Shown here in pieces: positions 22,606 to 35,129 of a DNA stretch of 64,000 nt. Position numbers and translations under genes: made by a program. Origin of the DNA: Paraescarpia echinospica (Eukaryota > Annelida > Polychaeta > Sabellida > Siboglinidae); assembly GCA_020002185.1 (NCBI GenBank), contig CM034538.1, positions 64,752,005-64,816,004 of the forward strand, written 5' to 3'. Positions within the stretch are counted from its first letter, which is position 1, and each line of letters begins with the position of its first letter. The notes beneath the pieces are model-generated. The model had not been told where the DNA came from, did not search any database, and saw only the letters and a list, made by a program, of their open reading frames with translations.

Positions 22606-24300
22606 TCCGACTATAAAACGGTGATGAACGAAGACCTACGCCGTTAAGCATGTGTTTATGTTATGGTGAAATGCGCAGAGGAATATCGACTGAATAAGGT
22701 TGCAAGGAAAGTACTTCGCTGTGCACGATTGAACAGACACGGCACAAGACAATTCTAAAAATTAAATAACGTAAAACAGTAGTAACATACACTGGTCAGT
22801 CACGCTGTATTATTTATGATATTTTGTATCATTGTAACAGTAAGTTAATACAATGACCTCGGGCACGACGGCGTCGATGTTACCGTGTTTATAATAAATA
22901 AATACCTTACAGTGATACACACACATCGGATTGAGTTGGCATTCGTACTTGTGATACAACTTACGTTTTCTGCAACAAATATCGCTGCGTGTCCCAAATT
23001 TGTGCAATTCTGTGGCACTTAATAATAATTTAATAACTGTGTCATTAAACAATAATTATTATTTGGAAATCCTAAGTTCAAAATAATTATTTAACCCAAA
23101 TCCGTTTTATACTTAAAAGTTGTTTTATACAGATATGTATATAACATTATATATAATATTGTGATATTTTGCAGTACAACTGCACATTTAAAAGGAAACT
23201 ATATACACATAGGATACTTGTATAATAACCACATTTTAAGTTGTTTTATATAGTTTGCTTCACATTTGCTTGTTTCATCTTTGAAATACGACTATGTTAA
23301 ACTGTACTACATTAACCACTGTCTTCACTTCACCACCATGCTGGGTTTGAGCTCATAAGGCAAGCACACAGTTATGTTATGGTCTTCCGTCCTGCACTCG
23401 TTTTGATGCAATATCCATCTCAGTCAGCTGTGCATCATTCCCATAGTCACTGTATGGCTACATGTTTAGTACATCTTATATTCCATTCTCAAAAGGTATG
23501 GCGTCATTGCTTCAGGATAATTGATCTAGTTTGTATAATTTAAATTTTGAAAACATTGTTTTACTATAGGGTAAAACCATTTTATTAGAAAGTTATAAAC
23601 GGTATTGTTTGTTAGTTAAATTTGTGTAGCCTTGTAAATATGATCATATTCATTTTCTAAATGTACACTTTGAAAACAATTGTGGCCAAGTATCCACACC
23701 AATAACAGTATAATCACATATACATTTAAGTTGTCAACTTATCGACGATGTCCGCGTATGTTGTGTATCATTTACCTCTGTTTTGAAGTCTTGTTCCTGC
23801 CCTTGGATTGCAAAATCATTGGCATTACAAATTTGTAATATCATGACATCCACAAAGCCTTGGACATGACTACCAATTAAATCAACGTTGTATGGGCTAA
23901 TAGCTTAATTATTAGTATGCTATTCATATTTAAAAAACGACGAAACAATATAAATAATATATGTTTTAGTAGTCTTCCATTATTCCCAATTGAAAAACAC
24001 TGCATTACAAAATAATGATATATTAATAACAGTTTCAGGCAATGACAGAATGTGATCGTGTTGACGGGTAAACTTTATGGCCTCGTAATGTTATTATTTA
24101 TTTTATATGTTTTAATGTAGACATATTGTATTAATATGACTTAATGTCTGGCATGGTATTGTATTAATCGTCCAGCTAAACGGCACTGTTTTGGAGAAGC
24201 GTTTGGTATGAATTGCTCGGCAGTTGATCGTGAAATAATTGAGTCACCGAGCAGCAGCTGTAAACGGATGGTCCCGTGTGGCGTTGGCAAAAAGCTGCAA
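22606..24300. repeat. Family X repeat, copy 2 body
   Basis: Uninterrupted counterpart of 12255-12650, 15254-15400 and 16553-17700 in copy 1, in the same order and orientation. No open frame with a recognisable domain is present. It may be a non-autonomous element. Confidence 0.65.
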
Positions 24301-24339
24301 CCAAATAAATTCGTGTTTGTATTATTGTGTCGTAATGTC

Positions 24340-24745
24340 TGCCGCTAGATTGGGCAAATGTTCGGTAAACAATGCAGTTTGAGACATAAAACGGAATTTT
24401 TGCAAATTTCGTGTTGCATCACTTCTGCAACTGGATTTATGACATCTCGGAAGCGAGTTGGATGCTGATATTGAGCTGCGTTTCTTCTTGAAAACATCGA
24501 ACTTGGACCAGAATTTGTTTGTTTGAGTACGGCGTTGTCGCCGTTGGCGTTGAGCATGATCCAAAGACATAGAATAGGCCTACTTAGAATTTAGACGTTT
24601 CGTGCTCAAGACTAAGATCGATTTCGTGCTCAGAAAGTTTTATAACTTCCATGAGTACGAACATGGTTTGAAAATGGGGCTTGAGCATGACATTCTGAGC
24701 ACCGAGCACAGAGTGCCTTTTTATAACCTCGGGCCCTGAGGCTGA
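24340..24745. repeat. Family X terminal block Y, right copy
   Basis: Direct repeat partner of 22190-22605, ending at the same ATAACCTCGGGCC word. The short minus-strand frames in it are not considered coding. Confidence 0.65.
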
Positions 24746-24899
24746 AGTGTATTGAACAACTGTTTTCGCTGATCTTTCCTAACTAATTACATTTTGCGGA
24801 CGCATTGAAAATCTGCTACCAAATGTGTTTCAGTAACTATGAGATCTTTACTATTATCAGCGAAAGTGTCGCTCATCTCCTACAAGTTCAGAGTTATGA

Positions 24900-25620
24900 T
24901 CAGAGACTTAACGTCAAAACAATGGCGGCTCTGAATGCCGGAGAAAGAAAAAATACACATTTTAAATCGTCGCGTCCAGAAACCTATATAGCTTATTTTG
25001 ATGTTAACATTAGCGCATTAGGTAATGTACGTCTTAAGTTATGGAGATAATTAGCTTTGATTGGCAAATCTTACAAAATGGTGGATATGTGAATGTCGCG
25101 AAGATAAAATGTAAAGTATTTTAAGTCGTCGCATCCGAAAACCTGTGCGAACCAATATAAACATGATGGCTCCAGGTGATATAGTTCTTAATATATGGGG
25201 AAAGCATAGCTTTGACGGACGCCATATTTAAAAACGAAGGGATATGTGAATGTTTGCGAATGACAGTAGCTTACTTGAAAGTAACTTATTTGATATTATC
25301 GCTTTCGAAAACCTATTTGTTAAATCAACGTAATGGCTATAGGTAATGTATTGCTTAAGATATGGAGATAATTTTTTGTGATGGGCGCCATCTTTGCAGG
25401 ATGAATGCATGGCGCCGAACAGCACATTTCATAAATGTTAAATCGTTGATCATATTCAGATTTGTTGCCAGACAGATTGCGGTTCCACGTGACGTAATTT
25501 TCACGATATTGTGAAATTGGTTTTGACGAACGCCATCTTTAAAATTGACTTGTCTTTTGAAACCTAAATTTTGACACCAAAATTGCGGCTGCACGTGATG
25601 AAGTTATTAAGATATATGCG
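24900..25620. repeat. Diverged tandem repeat, ~4-5 units of 130-170 bp
   Basis: Each unit carries a GAAAACCT(A)-like word, an ATGGCGGCTCC-like word, 'GGTGATATAGTTCTTAA' or a variant, 'GATATGGAGATAATT' or a variant, and 'GACGAACGCCATCTTT' or a variant, in the same order. Units start near 24960, 25125, 25300, 25480 and 25570. Repeated intact at 29628-30348 in the gap-flank duplicate. Confidence 0.6.
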
Positions 25621-25980
25621 ACATTTGACAAACTCCAAGCACCAGCGCACATTTGGAATGACGAACGTGCATCGCACTCAGTTGTAGATGCTGTACTCGC
25701 GCGAGCCCTGGATCTTGTCCGACGAGATCGCGAACAGGCTGCGAGGTTCCTGCGCGCTTTACACGACGAGCGGCTATATCTACGACGAAACGATGACACT
25801 ACGTCAAGAACACGCAGGCAGCGTTCTTGCGTTGGCGACCAGGTGTTTCTGCCTGTGGCTGAGCCTCGGATAGTGCTTGGTACTGCAGGTGCTCTACGCG
25901 AGGGCATACCCTGTCGGAATCGTAATGGCCATGTGCTCCACTTGGAGCATGACAGCCGCTGTGTGACGAGACGCCGATAG
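25561..25980 (+). other. Orphan open segment, 139 codons, no start codon
   Basis: An open + frame runs from the TGA at 25558 to a TAG at 25978-25980 with no methionine. From about 25625 the composition becomes markedly GC-rich and the protein is coherent and highly charged: ARALDLVRRDREQAARFL, ALHDERLYLRRND, SCVGDQVFLPVAEPRIVLG, GHVLHLEHDSRC, TRRR-stop. Its first ~20 codons overlap the preceding tandem repeat, so only the later part looks like protein. It could be a terminal exon or a transposon ORF fragment. I do not recognise the family, and no good acceptor site is visible. Confidence 0.35.
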
Positions 25981-26148
25981 GAAGAAGCGGATAAACACTT
26001 TTGACAACTTGTTTTTTTACAGAATCCTTACACAATTTCATTACATTTATGGCAGGAACTAGACAGTTTGTCACAATATGCATCGTCGTACGTTGAAAAC
26101 ATACCGACTCTCAACTTTTGATCCGTTGCTAATACAACATTGCATATG

Positions 26149-26458
26149 GAGGGCATTGGCGCAGTGATAGTGGCGCAGTAGAACATCGGACTCTCTCTCG
26201 AGAGAACCCGTGTTCAAATCATGGGTAGCCGTTTCGAACCTTGGGCAAGTTCGTTCACTCTACGTTGCTCCAGTTCACTCAGCAGTATGAATAATTGCCT
26301 CTGTATACAGTGTTGTGGTTATATGTGTTCGAAAAGTCTTCGCGCAATAATTGCAGCGTGGCTGAGTGTTTCCCAGAGAAGTTGAGATGGTGTTCGATTG
26401 AACAGCCTTAAGGACTGGATACCCTGCTATATATAAGAACTAACCTTTTTATTACTGC
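26149..26458 (+). mobile_element. tRNA-derived SINE, family S, plus-strand copy
   Basis: Head GGCATTGGCGCAGTGATAG (A-box-like), AACATCGGACTCTC, GTGTTCAAATC (B-box-like), TTTCGAACCTTGGGCAAGTT, AAGTTGAGATGGTGTTCGAT, and tail GCTATATATAAGAACTAACC. This is the most complete copy in the window; its duplicate is at 30877-31186. Confidence 0.78.
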
Positions 26459-27118
26459 AGAGTTACCGCAGCTCCTCACTTTGCTACGGCTTTTCGGAAT
26501 CGTTGCCGCATCCCTTCATTAATCCAGCACAAAGGTGAAAGAAAACTGGAGACGACGGTGGAGTGCAACAGATCTAGACACAACAATCGACTTCCCGAAA
26601 CCGACACCCGGACCTGCCGGGTTTGTATTTCGTCGAGGCCAGTGGGCAACAAACGCAACATAACTATGTGGACAATGTGGACATCTGACATACAGATGAC
26701 ACATCAAAGACACTCCAAAAAGCGGATGTGGCCTATCAGGATATCGTTGACCATATCGTCAGCCACAGCCGAACATTTGCTCAGCTCCACCCAAGCAATG
26801 GTGTGTATAAAAAACCAAATATACAAATATGAAATGTTGCTACTCTGTCCATGCGACACACGAAGAAGAACAATATTAAAGGAGTAGTCCAAGATGTGTT
26901 GACGCTTTGAGACGTTAGTGCAGGATAACATTCACGAACAAGCAGCACTTGTACTAAAAACAGGTTCGCAGTAACAGTCTGGGATCACGCACGTACGTTT
27001 GGTGAATAGTAATTAGCTTTCACGACTCCCAGTACACCGACAGGTTTTAAGAAGTTTCTAATGACTCACATTTTATTAGTCATTTCATGTAGATGTATTT
27101 CTTCAACTAATTGCTAAC
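26459..27118. other. No gene recognised
   Basis: Short frames only. Also present unchanged (except 26671) at 31187-31846. Confidence 0.4.
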
Positions 27119-27182
27119 GTGTGTGTATGTGTGTGTGTGTGTGTGTGCGTGTGTGTGTGTGCGTGTGTGCGTGTGTGCGTTA
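27119..27182 (+). repeat. (GT)n microsatellite
   Basis: Interrupted GT/GC run of about 60 bases; duplicated at 31847-31910 with the same length. Confidence 0.95.
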
Positions 27183-27632
27183 ATGTGTTAATTATATATT
27201 TATTTGTGCATTTGTATTGTACTCTACAAGTTATTATATTATAGGTTTTAGCTTTTTATTTCAGTTAATTTGTTTAGCGCATCGATCCACCAGGTGTAAA
27301 TTATCCCTTTAAAATATAATTATTACTATTATTATTGTTCGCGTCGTAGCCTAAAACTTGTTTTGTACGATTGTTTCAAACTACGAATACAATCAAATGA
27401 TCAGATCGGCTTACATATAACCTGCAAATCTTATAACTTGATAATTCCTAGTAATTATGAGGCTCGTGGTGAATTTTAACAAACTGATCCACTGCTACCA
27501 TAACATTATTGTCGACTGTAGTTCATTAACTTCCAGAAAGAGTGCATTGTCATCCCAAAATATGGCATTATCTTCCCAAGCTATTGAACTGCATCTCGTT
27601 TTGGGACTCCCAAACATGCGTTTTTGCATGTC

Positions 27633-28632
27633 NNNNNNNNNNNNNNNNNNNNNNNNNNNNNNNNNNNNNNNNNNNNNNNNNNNNNNNNNNNNNNNNNNNN
27701 NNNNNNNNNNNNNNNNNNNNNNNNNNNNNNNNNNNNNNNNNNNNNNNNNNNNNNNNNNNNNNNNNNNNNNNNNNNNNNNNNNNNNNNNNNNNNNNNNNNN
27801 NNNNNNNNNNNNNNNNNNNNNNNNNNNNNNNNNNNNNNNNNNNNNNNNNNNNNNNNNNNNNNNNNNNNNNNNNNNNNNNNNNNNNNNNNNNNNNNNNNNN
27901 NNNNNNNNNNNNNNNNNNNNNNNNNNNNNNNNNNNNNNNNNNNNNNNNNNNNNNNNNNNNNNNNNNNNNNNNNNNNNNNNNNNNNNNNNNNNNNNNNNNN
28001 NNNNNNNNNNNNNNNNNNNNNNNNNNNNNNNNNNNNNNNNNNNNNNNNNNNNNNNNNNNNNNNNNNNNNNNNNNNNNNNNNNNNNNNNNNNNNNNNNNNN
28101 NNNNNNNNNNNNNNNNNNNNNNNNNNNNNNNNNNNNNNNNNNNNNNNNNNNNNNNNNNNNNNNNNNNNNNNNNNNNNNNNNNNNNNNNNNNNNNNNNNNN
28201 NNNNNNNNNNNNNNNNNNNNNNNNNNNNNNNNNNNNNNNNNNNNNNNNNNNNNNNNNNNNNNNNNNNNNNNNNNNNNNNNNNNNNNNNNNNNNNNNNNNN
28301 NNNNNNNNNNNNNNNNNNNNNNNNNNNNNNNNNNNNNNNNNNNNNNNNNNNNNNNNNNNNNNNNNNNNNNNNNNNNNNNNNNNNNNNNNNNNNNNNNNNN
28401 NNNNNNNNNNNNNNNNNNNNNNNNNNNNNNNNNNNNNNNNNNNNNNNNNNNNNNNNNNNNNNNNNNNNNNNNNNNNNNNNNNNNNNNNNNNNNNNNNNNN
28501 NNNNNNNNNNNNNNNNNNNNNNNNNNNNNNNNNNNNNNNNNNNNNNNNNNNNNNNNNNNNNNNNNNNNNNNNNNNNNNNNNNNNNNNNNNNNNNNNNNNN
28601 NNNNNNNNNNNNNNNNNNNNNNNNNNNNNNNN
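27633..28632. other. Assembly gap, exactly 1000 N
   Basis: A round-number block of N, the usual placeholder for a gap of unknown size. Reading frames spanning it are meaningless. Confidence 0.99.
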
Positions 28633-31600
28633 TTAATTATTAGTATGCTATTCATATTTAAAAAACGACGAAACAATATAAATAATATATGTTTTAGTAG
28701 TCTTCCATTATTCCCAATTGAAAAACACTGCATTACAAAATAATGATATATTAATAACAGTTTCAGGCAATGACAGAATGTGATCGTGTTGACGGGTAAA
28801 CTTTATGGCCTCGTAATGTTATTATTTATTTTATATGTTTTAATGTAGACATATTGTATTAATATGACTTAATGTCTGGCATGGTATTGTATTAATCGTC
28901 CAGCTAAACGGCACTGTTTTGGAGAAGCGTTTGGTATGAATTGCTCGGCAGTTGATCGTGAAATAATTGAGTCACCGAGCAGCAGCTGTAAACGGATGGT
29001 CCCGTGTGGCGTTGGCAAAAAGCTGCAACCAAATAAATTCGTGTTTGTATTATTGTGTCGTAATGTCTGCCGCTAGATTGGGCAAATGTTCGGTAAACAA
29101 TGCAGTTTGAGACATAAAACGGAATTTTTGCAAATTTCGTGTTGCATCACTTCTGCAACTGGATTTATGACATCTCGGAAGCGAGTTGGATGCTGATATT
29201 GAGCTGCGTTTCTTCTTGAAAACATCGAACTTGGACCAGAATTTGTTTGTTTGAGTACGGCGTTGTCGCCGTTGGCGTTGAGCATGATCCAAAGACATAG
29301 AATAGGCCTACTTAGAATTTAGACGTTTCGTGCTCAAGACTAAGATCGATTTCGTGCTCAGAAAGTTTTATAACTTCCATGAGTACGAACATGGTTTGAA
29401 AATGGGGCTTGAGCATGACATTCTGAGCACCGAGCACAGAGTGCCTTTTTATAACCTCGGGCCCTGAGGCTGAAGTGTATTGAACAACTGTTTTCGCTGA
29501 TCTTTCCTAACTAATTACATTTTGCGGACGCATTGAAAATCTGCTACCAAATGTGTTTCAGTAACTATGAGATCTTTACTATTATCAGCGAAAGTGTCGC
29601 TCATCTCCTACAAGTTCAGAGTTATGATCAGAGACTTAACGTCAAAACAATGGCGGCTCTGAATGCCGGAGAAAGAAAAAATACACATTTTAAATCGTCG
29701 CGTCCAGAAACCTATATAGCTTATTTTGATGTTAACATTAGCGCATTAGGTAATGTACGTCTTAAGTTATGGAGATAATTAGCTTTGATTGGCAAATCTT
29801 ACAAAATGGTGGATATGTGAATGTCGCGAAGATAAAATGTAAAGTATTTTAAGTCGTCGCATCCGAAAACCTGTGCGAACCAATATAAACATGATGGCTC
29901 CAGGTGATATAGTTCTTAATATATGGGGAAAGCATAGCTTTGACGGACGCCATATTTAAAAACGAAGGGATATGTGAATGTTTGCGAATGACAGTAGCTT
30001 ACTTGAAAGTAACTTATTTGATATTATCGCTTTCGAAAACCTATTTGTTAAATCAACGTAATGGCTATAGGTAATGTATTGCTTAAGATATGGAGATAAT
30101 TTTTTGTGATGGGCGCCATCTTTGCAGGATGAATGCATGGCGCCGAACAGCACATTTCATAAATGTTAAATCGTTGATCATATTCAGATTTGTTGCCAGA
30201 CAGATTGCGGTTCCACGTGACGTAATTTTCACGATATTGTGAAATTGGTTTTGACGAACGCCATCTTTAAAATTGACTTGTCTTTTGAAACCTAAATTTT
30301 GACACCAAAATTGCGGCTGCACGTGATGAAGTTATTAAGATATATGCGACATTTGACAAACTCCAAGCACCAGCGCACATTTGGAATGACGAACGTGCAT
30401 CGCACTCAGTTGTAGATGCTGTACTCGCGCGAGCCCTGGATCTTGTCCGACGAGATCGCGAACAGGCTGCGAGGTTCCTGCGCGCTTTACACGACGAGCG
30501 GCTATATCTACGACGAAACGATGACACTACGTCAAGAACACGCAGGCAGCGTTCTTGCGTTGGCGACCAGGTGTTTCTGCCTGTGGCTGAGCCTCGGATA
30601 GTGCTTGGTACTGCAGGTGCTCTACGCGAGGGCATACCCTGTCGGAATCGTAATGGCCATGTGCTCCACTTGGAGCATGACAGCCGCTGTGTGACGAGAC
30701 GCCGATAGGAAGAAGCGGATAAACACTTTTGACAACTTGTTTTTTTACAGAATCCTTACACAATTTCATTACATTTATGGCAGGAACTAGACAGTTTGTC
30801 ACAATATGCATCGTCGTACGTTGAAAACATACCGACTCTCAACTTTTGATCCGTTGCTAATACAACATTGCATATGGAGGGCATTGGCGCAGTGATAGTG
30901 GCGCAGTAGAACATCGGACTCTCTCTCGAGAGAACCCGTGTTCAAATCATGGGTAGCCGTTTCGAACCTTGGGCAAGTTCGTTCACTCTACGTTGCTCCA
31001 GTTCACTCAGCAGTATGAATAATTGCCTCTGTATACAGTGTTGTGGTTATATGTGTTCGAAAAGTCTTCGCGCAATAATTGCAGCGTGGCTGAGTGTTTC
31101 CCAGAGAAGTTGAGATGGTGTTCGATTGAACAGCCTTAAGGACTGGATACCCTGCTATATATAAGAACTAACCTTTTTATTACTGCAGAGTTACCGCAGC
31201 TCCTCACTTTGCTACGGCTTTTCGGAATCGTTGCCGCATCCCTTCATTAATCCAGCACAAAGGTGAAAGAAAACTGGAGACGACGGTGGAGTGCAACAGA
31301 TCTAGACACAACAATCGACTTCCCGAAACCGACACCCGGACCTGCCGGGTTTGTATTTCGTCGAGGCCAGTGGGCAACAAACGCAACATAACTATGTGAA
31401 CAATGTGGACATCTGACATACAGATGACACATCAAAGACACTCCAAAAAGCGGATGTGGCCTATCAGGATATCGTTGACCATATCGTCAGCCACAGCCGA
31501 ACATTTGCTCAGCTCCACCCAAGCAATGGTGTGTATAAAAAACCAAATATACAAATATGAAATGTTGCTACTCTGTCCATGCGACACACGAAGAAGAACA

Positions 31601-32360
31601 ATATTAAAGGAGTAGTCCAAGATGTGTTGACGCTTTGAGACGTTAGTGCAGGATAACATTCACGAACAAGCAGCACTTGTACTAAAAACAGGTTCGCAGT
31701 AACAGTCTGGGATCACGCACGTACGTTTGGTGAATAGTAATTAGCTTTCACGACTCCCAGTACACCGACAGGTTTTAAGAAGTTTCTAATGACTCACATT
31801 TTATTAGTCATTTCATGTAGATGTATTTCTTCAACTAATTGCTAACGTGTGTGTATGTGTGTGTGTGTGTGTGTGCGTGTGTGTGTGTGCGTGTGTGCGT
31901 GTGTGCGTTAATGTGTTAATTATATATTTATTTGTGCATTTGTATTGTACTCTACAAGTTATTATATTATAGGTTTTAGCTTTTTATTTCAGTTAATTTG
32001 TTTAGCGCATCGATCCACCAGGTGTAAATTATCCCTTTAAAATATAATTATTACTATTATTATTGTTCGCGTCGTAGCCTAAAACTTGTTTTGTACGATT
32101 GTTTCAAACTACGAATACAATCAAATGATCAGATCGGCTTACATATAACCTGCAAATCTTATAACTTGATAATTCCTAGTAATTATGAGGCTCGTGGTGA
32201 ATTTTAACAAACTGATCCACTGCTACCATAACATTATTGTCGACTGTAGTTCATTAACTTCCAGAAAGAGTGCATTGTCATCCCAAAATATGGCATTATC
32301 TTCCCAAGCTATTGAACTGCATCTCGTTTTGGGACTCCCAAACATGCGTTTTTGCATGTC
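28633..32360 (+). repeat. Gap-flank duplicate, right copy (probable false duplication)
   Basis: Starts at the first base after the gap and repeats 23905-27632. At 32360 the duplicate ends where the left copy ran into N, and unique sequence continues (GTCGAGTGGATAACG). It includes duplicates of family X block Y (29068-29473), the tandem repeat (29628-30348), the orphan open segment (30289-30708), SINE S (30877-31186) and the GT run (31847-31910). These are not listed again as independent features. Confidence 0.95.
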
Positions 32361-33992
32361 GAGTGGATAACGGGGTTGCGTAAGACCGGATATTTGCAGT
32401 CGTGCCGAGTCTCTCGACGCCCTATGTCAACTCAGGTTATACTATTTCTGTCAAGTAACCTGTCGGAATGATGATTACAAAGTACGGTGCTGGGGACAGA
32501 AAGGTGAGACGGTCATCAGATATGAGCACGAGTAGTCGGTGTGCAATATCAATGTTCTTGCCGAAGACGCAATTACCTCTGTTGACTTCTGAAATAATCG
32601 CCAAGCCGAATTCAGAGGTGAAACAAAAAACAATTTCGTAAACGGCGTACAATATTAAAGTTATCAATGTATGAATGAATAATCACCAAGGAGCTAAGGA
32701 GTGTGTGCGTTGTTACTAGATTAGTTATCAGATGACCACGAAATATTATTATACATCTCAATAACGTAACACTAACTGGGTGTGTATTCCGTAAAAGCGT
32801 TTATGCTAATTAAGGCGCTACGGATGGCAAGCACGGTTCAACATATGATGGCGAGTTGTTATTATATGTCCTGCTAACCAAACACAGATAGAGAGTGAAA
32901 TCCACGAAAGACGTGTTCCAACTACCGAGAAAGCCCTCGTTTCAAGGTCCATTTCAAATCTGGAAACAAGACGCTTATCAGTCCTATATAACGGCAGCTG
33001 TATGGACAGTGGACACTCTTGCTGGAGTGAGCCGTGGAAGTGACAGAAAGTGGAGTAATGACCTCTGGCTGCTGCCAGTCTCCACGCCTAGGCTAATTAC
33101 TCACACATCCATGCGCGCCCATTACATAAATAACGCAGCGCCCAACATGACTTCTGCGAAGTACAGTTTTAAGCGCTGCGTTGATCTTGACACGTCGGCC
33201 TGACGTTAACTCATTCCGACTATCGGTCGGATTAATTATTAACAAGGATGAACCTCAATGCGAGGTCAGAGAAATGTCACCAGTTCACGAAACTGTGAGT
33301 GACAAAAGCAAGTTTAGTTGACTACATATAAATATATATGTGTGTGTGTGTTTTAAATAGCTTAACCACTCTGGAAGTGAGGACACAGGTGCTAACTGTA
33401 AGAACATGTAGACGAAAGCTGCGGACGATTTCACCAACTTCTTTTTGAGCTCATGAGTATTAGTTTGCTCTTTAATTACCAGTGGTCTTGTATACTGTCA
33501 CCACCAGGACGCGCCACTGTGACGCTTTCATCAGTATGTCACCAACGTAGTGGCATCGGTGATAAGGCGGCGAATTTCGCATTTTAAAAGGGCCTTAAAC
33601 GTAACAACGGATTCTGCTTAATGATGGATTTTCTTTATGAGAAAGTTGGCTTAGTTAACCGGTCCCCTGCGCCATTGTGCTATAAATGGCATGGGCCAAT
33701 AGACTGGCTAAGGAAATATGACGTCCAAAATTAGGCATATATAATTTTCATCACTTACCACACGACGTCATTTTATGACCCACACAACCGGTGCAGTTAG
33801 GTCAAGTATAGTTAAAAGACAGACACATACATTCTTAAATATCGCATATTATGACCAACAAAACCACCTGCGTTTCTGTGGTGACGACTATAGCAAAGCG
33901 TACAAAATGATGAGGACTCAGTCATTGCAAGTGCTAGCATGTAGACGTGGTCAAGTCGTCAATGTTACACACGGCAGCACACAATGGACAGG
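32361..33992. other. No gene recognised
   Basis: Unique sequence after the duplicate. No recognisable domain, RNA gene or terminal repeat seen. Confidence 0.45.
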
Positions 33993-34268
33993 GAGGGCAG
34001 TGGCGCAGTGCTAGTGCATCGGACTTTCAATCGAACCCTATGCTGTTGTGTCGATCATTGGGCACGTTCGTTCACTCCATTATACAGTAATGGATATGTG
34101 TGTACGAATAGTCTTCGCGCATTAATTGCAGTGTGACTGAATGCTTCCCTAAGAAGTCGAGATGATGTTCGATTAAATAAATCTGCCAGGGAATAAAGGG
34201 TAGAGCGCTTTTACCACTCGTAATGACCTAATACTGCGCTGTATAAGAACTTACCGTTATTTTACTAA
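33993..34268 (+). mobile_element. tRNA-derived SINE, family S, plus-strand copy
   Basis: GAGGGCAGTGGCGCAGTGCT head, GTGCATCGGACTTTCAATCG, TTGGGCACGTTCGTTCACTC, AGAAGTCGAGATGATGTTCG and tail GCGCTGTATAAGAACTTACC. The B-box region is internally shortened relative to the 26149 copy. Confidence 0.78.
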
Positions 34269-34287
34269 AGAATGGAACCGTGTGTCC

Positions 34288-34354
34288 AACACACACGCAC
34301 GCACGGACGCACACACACACACACACACACACCCCCCCCCCACACACACACACA
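34288..34354 (+). repeat. (CA)n microsatellite with C9 interruption
   Basis: CA run interrupted by a run of C, immediately 3' of the SINE. Confidence 0.95.
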
Positions 34355-34635
34355 TAATCTCACATACGAGTTTTTCTTCATAAACCGCCAATACGCTATA
34401 ATAATTATCCTCTCTCCCATCACTAACAACGGATACTGTTTCGCCATGACAGCATCATATCTATCGGTCTGTATGTGATATTTTTGTGTGAAAACCATTA
34501 ACTCGCCAAGCTGCACCATGGGACAGAAACAGCGTGTACTGTTTCACTATGACCGCAACATTTCCGTCGTTAACCACACGACGCTACTAATAAAATGCAC
34601 ACAGCCGATGCATATAGGTCAATGTTTACGTTTTG

Positions 34636-34936
34636 TCTAACAAAATCTAGTACATTTCTGTTTGCTGATGTCATCAAGATATTTAGAGCCATAACAAATA
34701 AAGATGACCAAGCTATACTTCAATATGATCTAAGTATCCTAGATAGATTGACACCAATGGTTGTTAAAATTCCATCTAGACATATGTAAACACATGGAAA
34801 ATAAAAAAAATAGTACAGGTGAAAACAAATATTTTATGAATACCAATAATGTTAAGTAGTCACTAGACACCACAGAATACAAAAAGACTTAGGTGTAATT
34901 ATCGATTCAAAGCTTTCATTTGACTCTCAATAGAGG
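34636..34936 (+). mobile_element. LINE RT fragment (CR1/L2-like)
   Basis: 34595-34789 contains TFLFADVIKIFRAITNKDDQ, then QYDLSILDRLT; after a frameshift, QKDLGVIIDSKLSFD at about 34880-34925. 'FLFADDTKIFR.I....D...LQ.DL..L..W' followed by 'KDLGV.ID..L.F' is the RT palm-to-thumb order of CR1/L2-type LINEs. The catalytic FADD has become FADV, so the copy is dead. Confidence 0.8.
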
Positions 34937-35129
34937 CGCCACTCAACATTATTATTATGATGATCATTATCATCGTCATTATTATTGTTGTTGCGGGTGG
35001 TGGTGTTGTTTTCATCACTGCCACAGACTGTCTGTAATTTCAAAATGGACGGTTTACCAAATCTGCACATCCTTGCGCTAGTTGGTGAACTGCTAATGTC
35101 CTAATGCTTGTTACTTACTTAGACTTAGC

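Larger units (their letters stand above)
23905..27632 (+). repeat. Gap-flank duplicate, left copy
   Basis: Identical in order to 28633-32360 at a constant offset of 4728, including through a GT microsatellite. It runs exactly up to the first N of the gap. The only difference I noticed is G at 26671 against A at 31399. Confidence 0.97.

Noticed and set aside
25539..25907. Minus-strand 122-codon R/S-rich frame
   Set aside because: Antisense shadow of the more coherent GC-rich plus-strand segment and of the tandem repeat.
26460..26890. Plus-strand frames with a CRVC word, possible PiggyBac-type zinc tail
   Set aside because: Cysteine spacing does not fit and the rest is unrecognised; the sequence is also part of the gap-flank duplicate.
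27457..28743. Very long open frames on both strands across 27457-28743
   Set aside because: They consist of the 1000-N gap; no real sequence is read.
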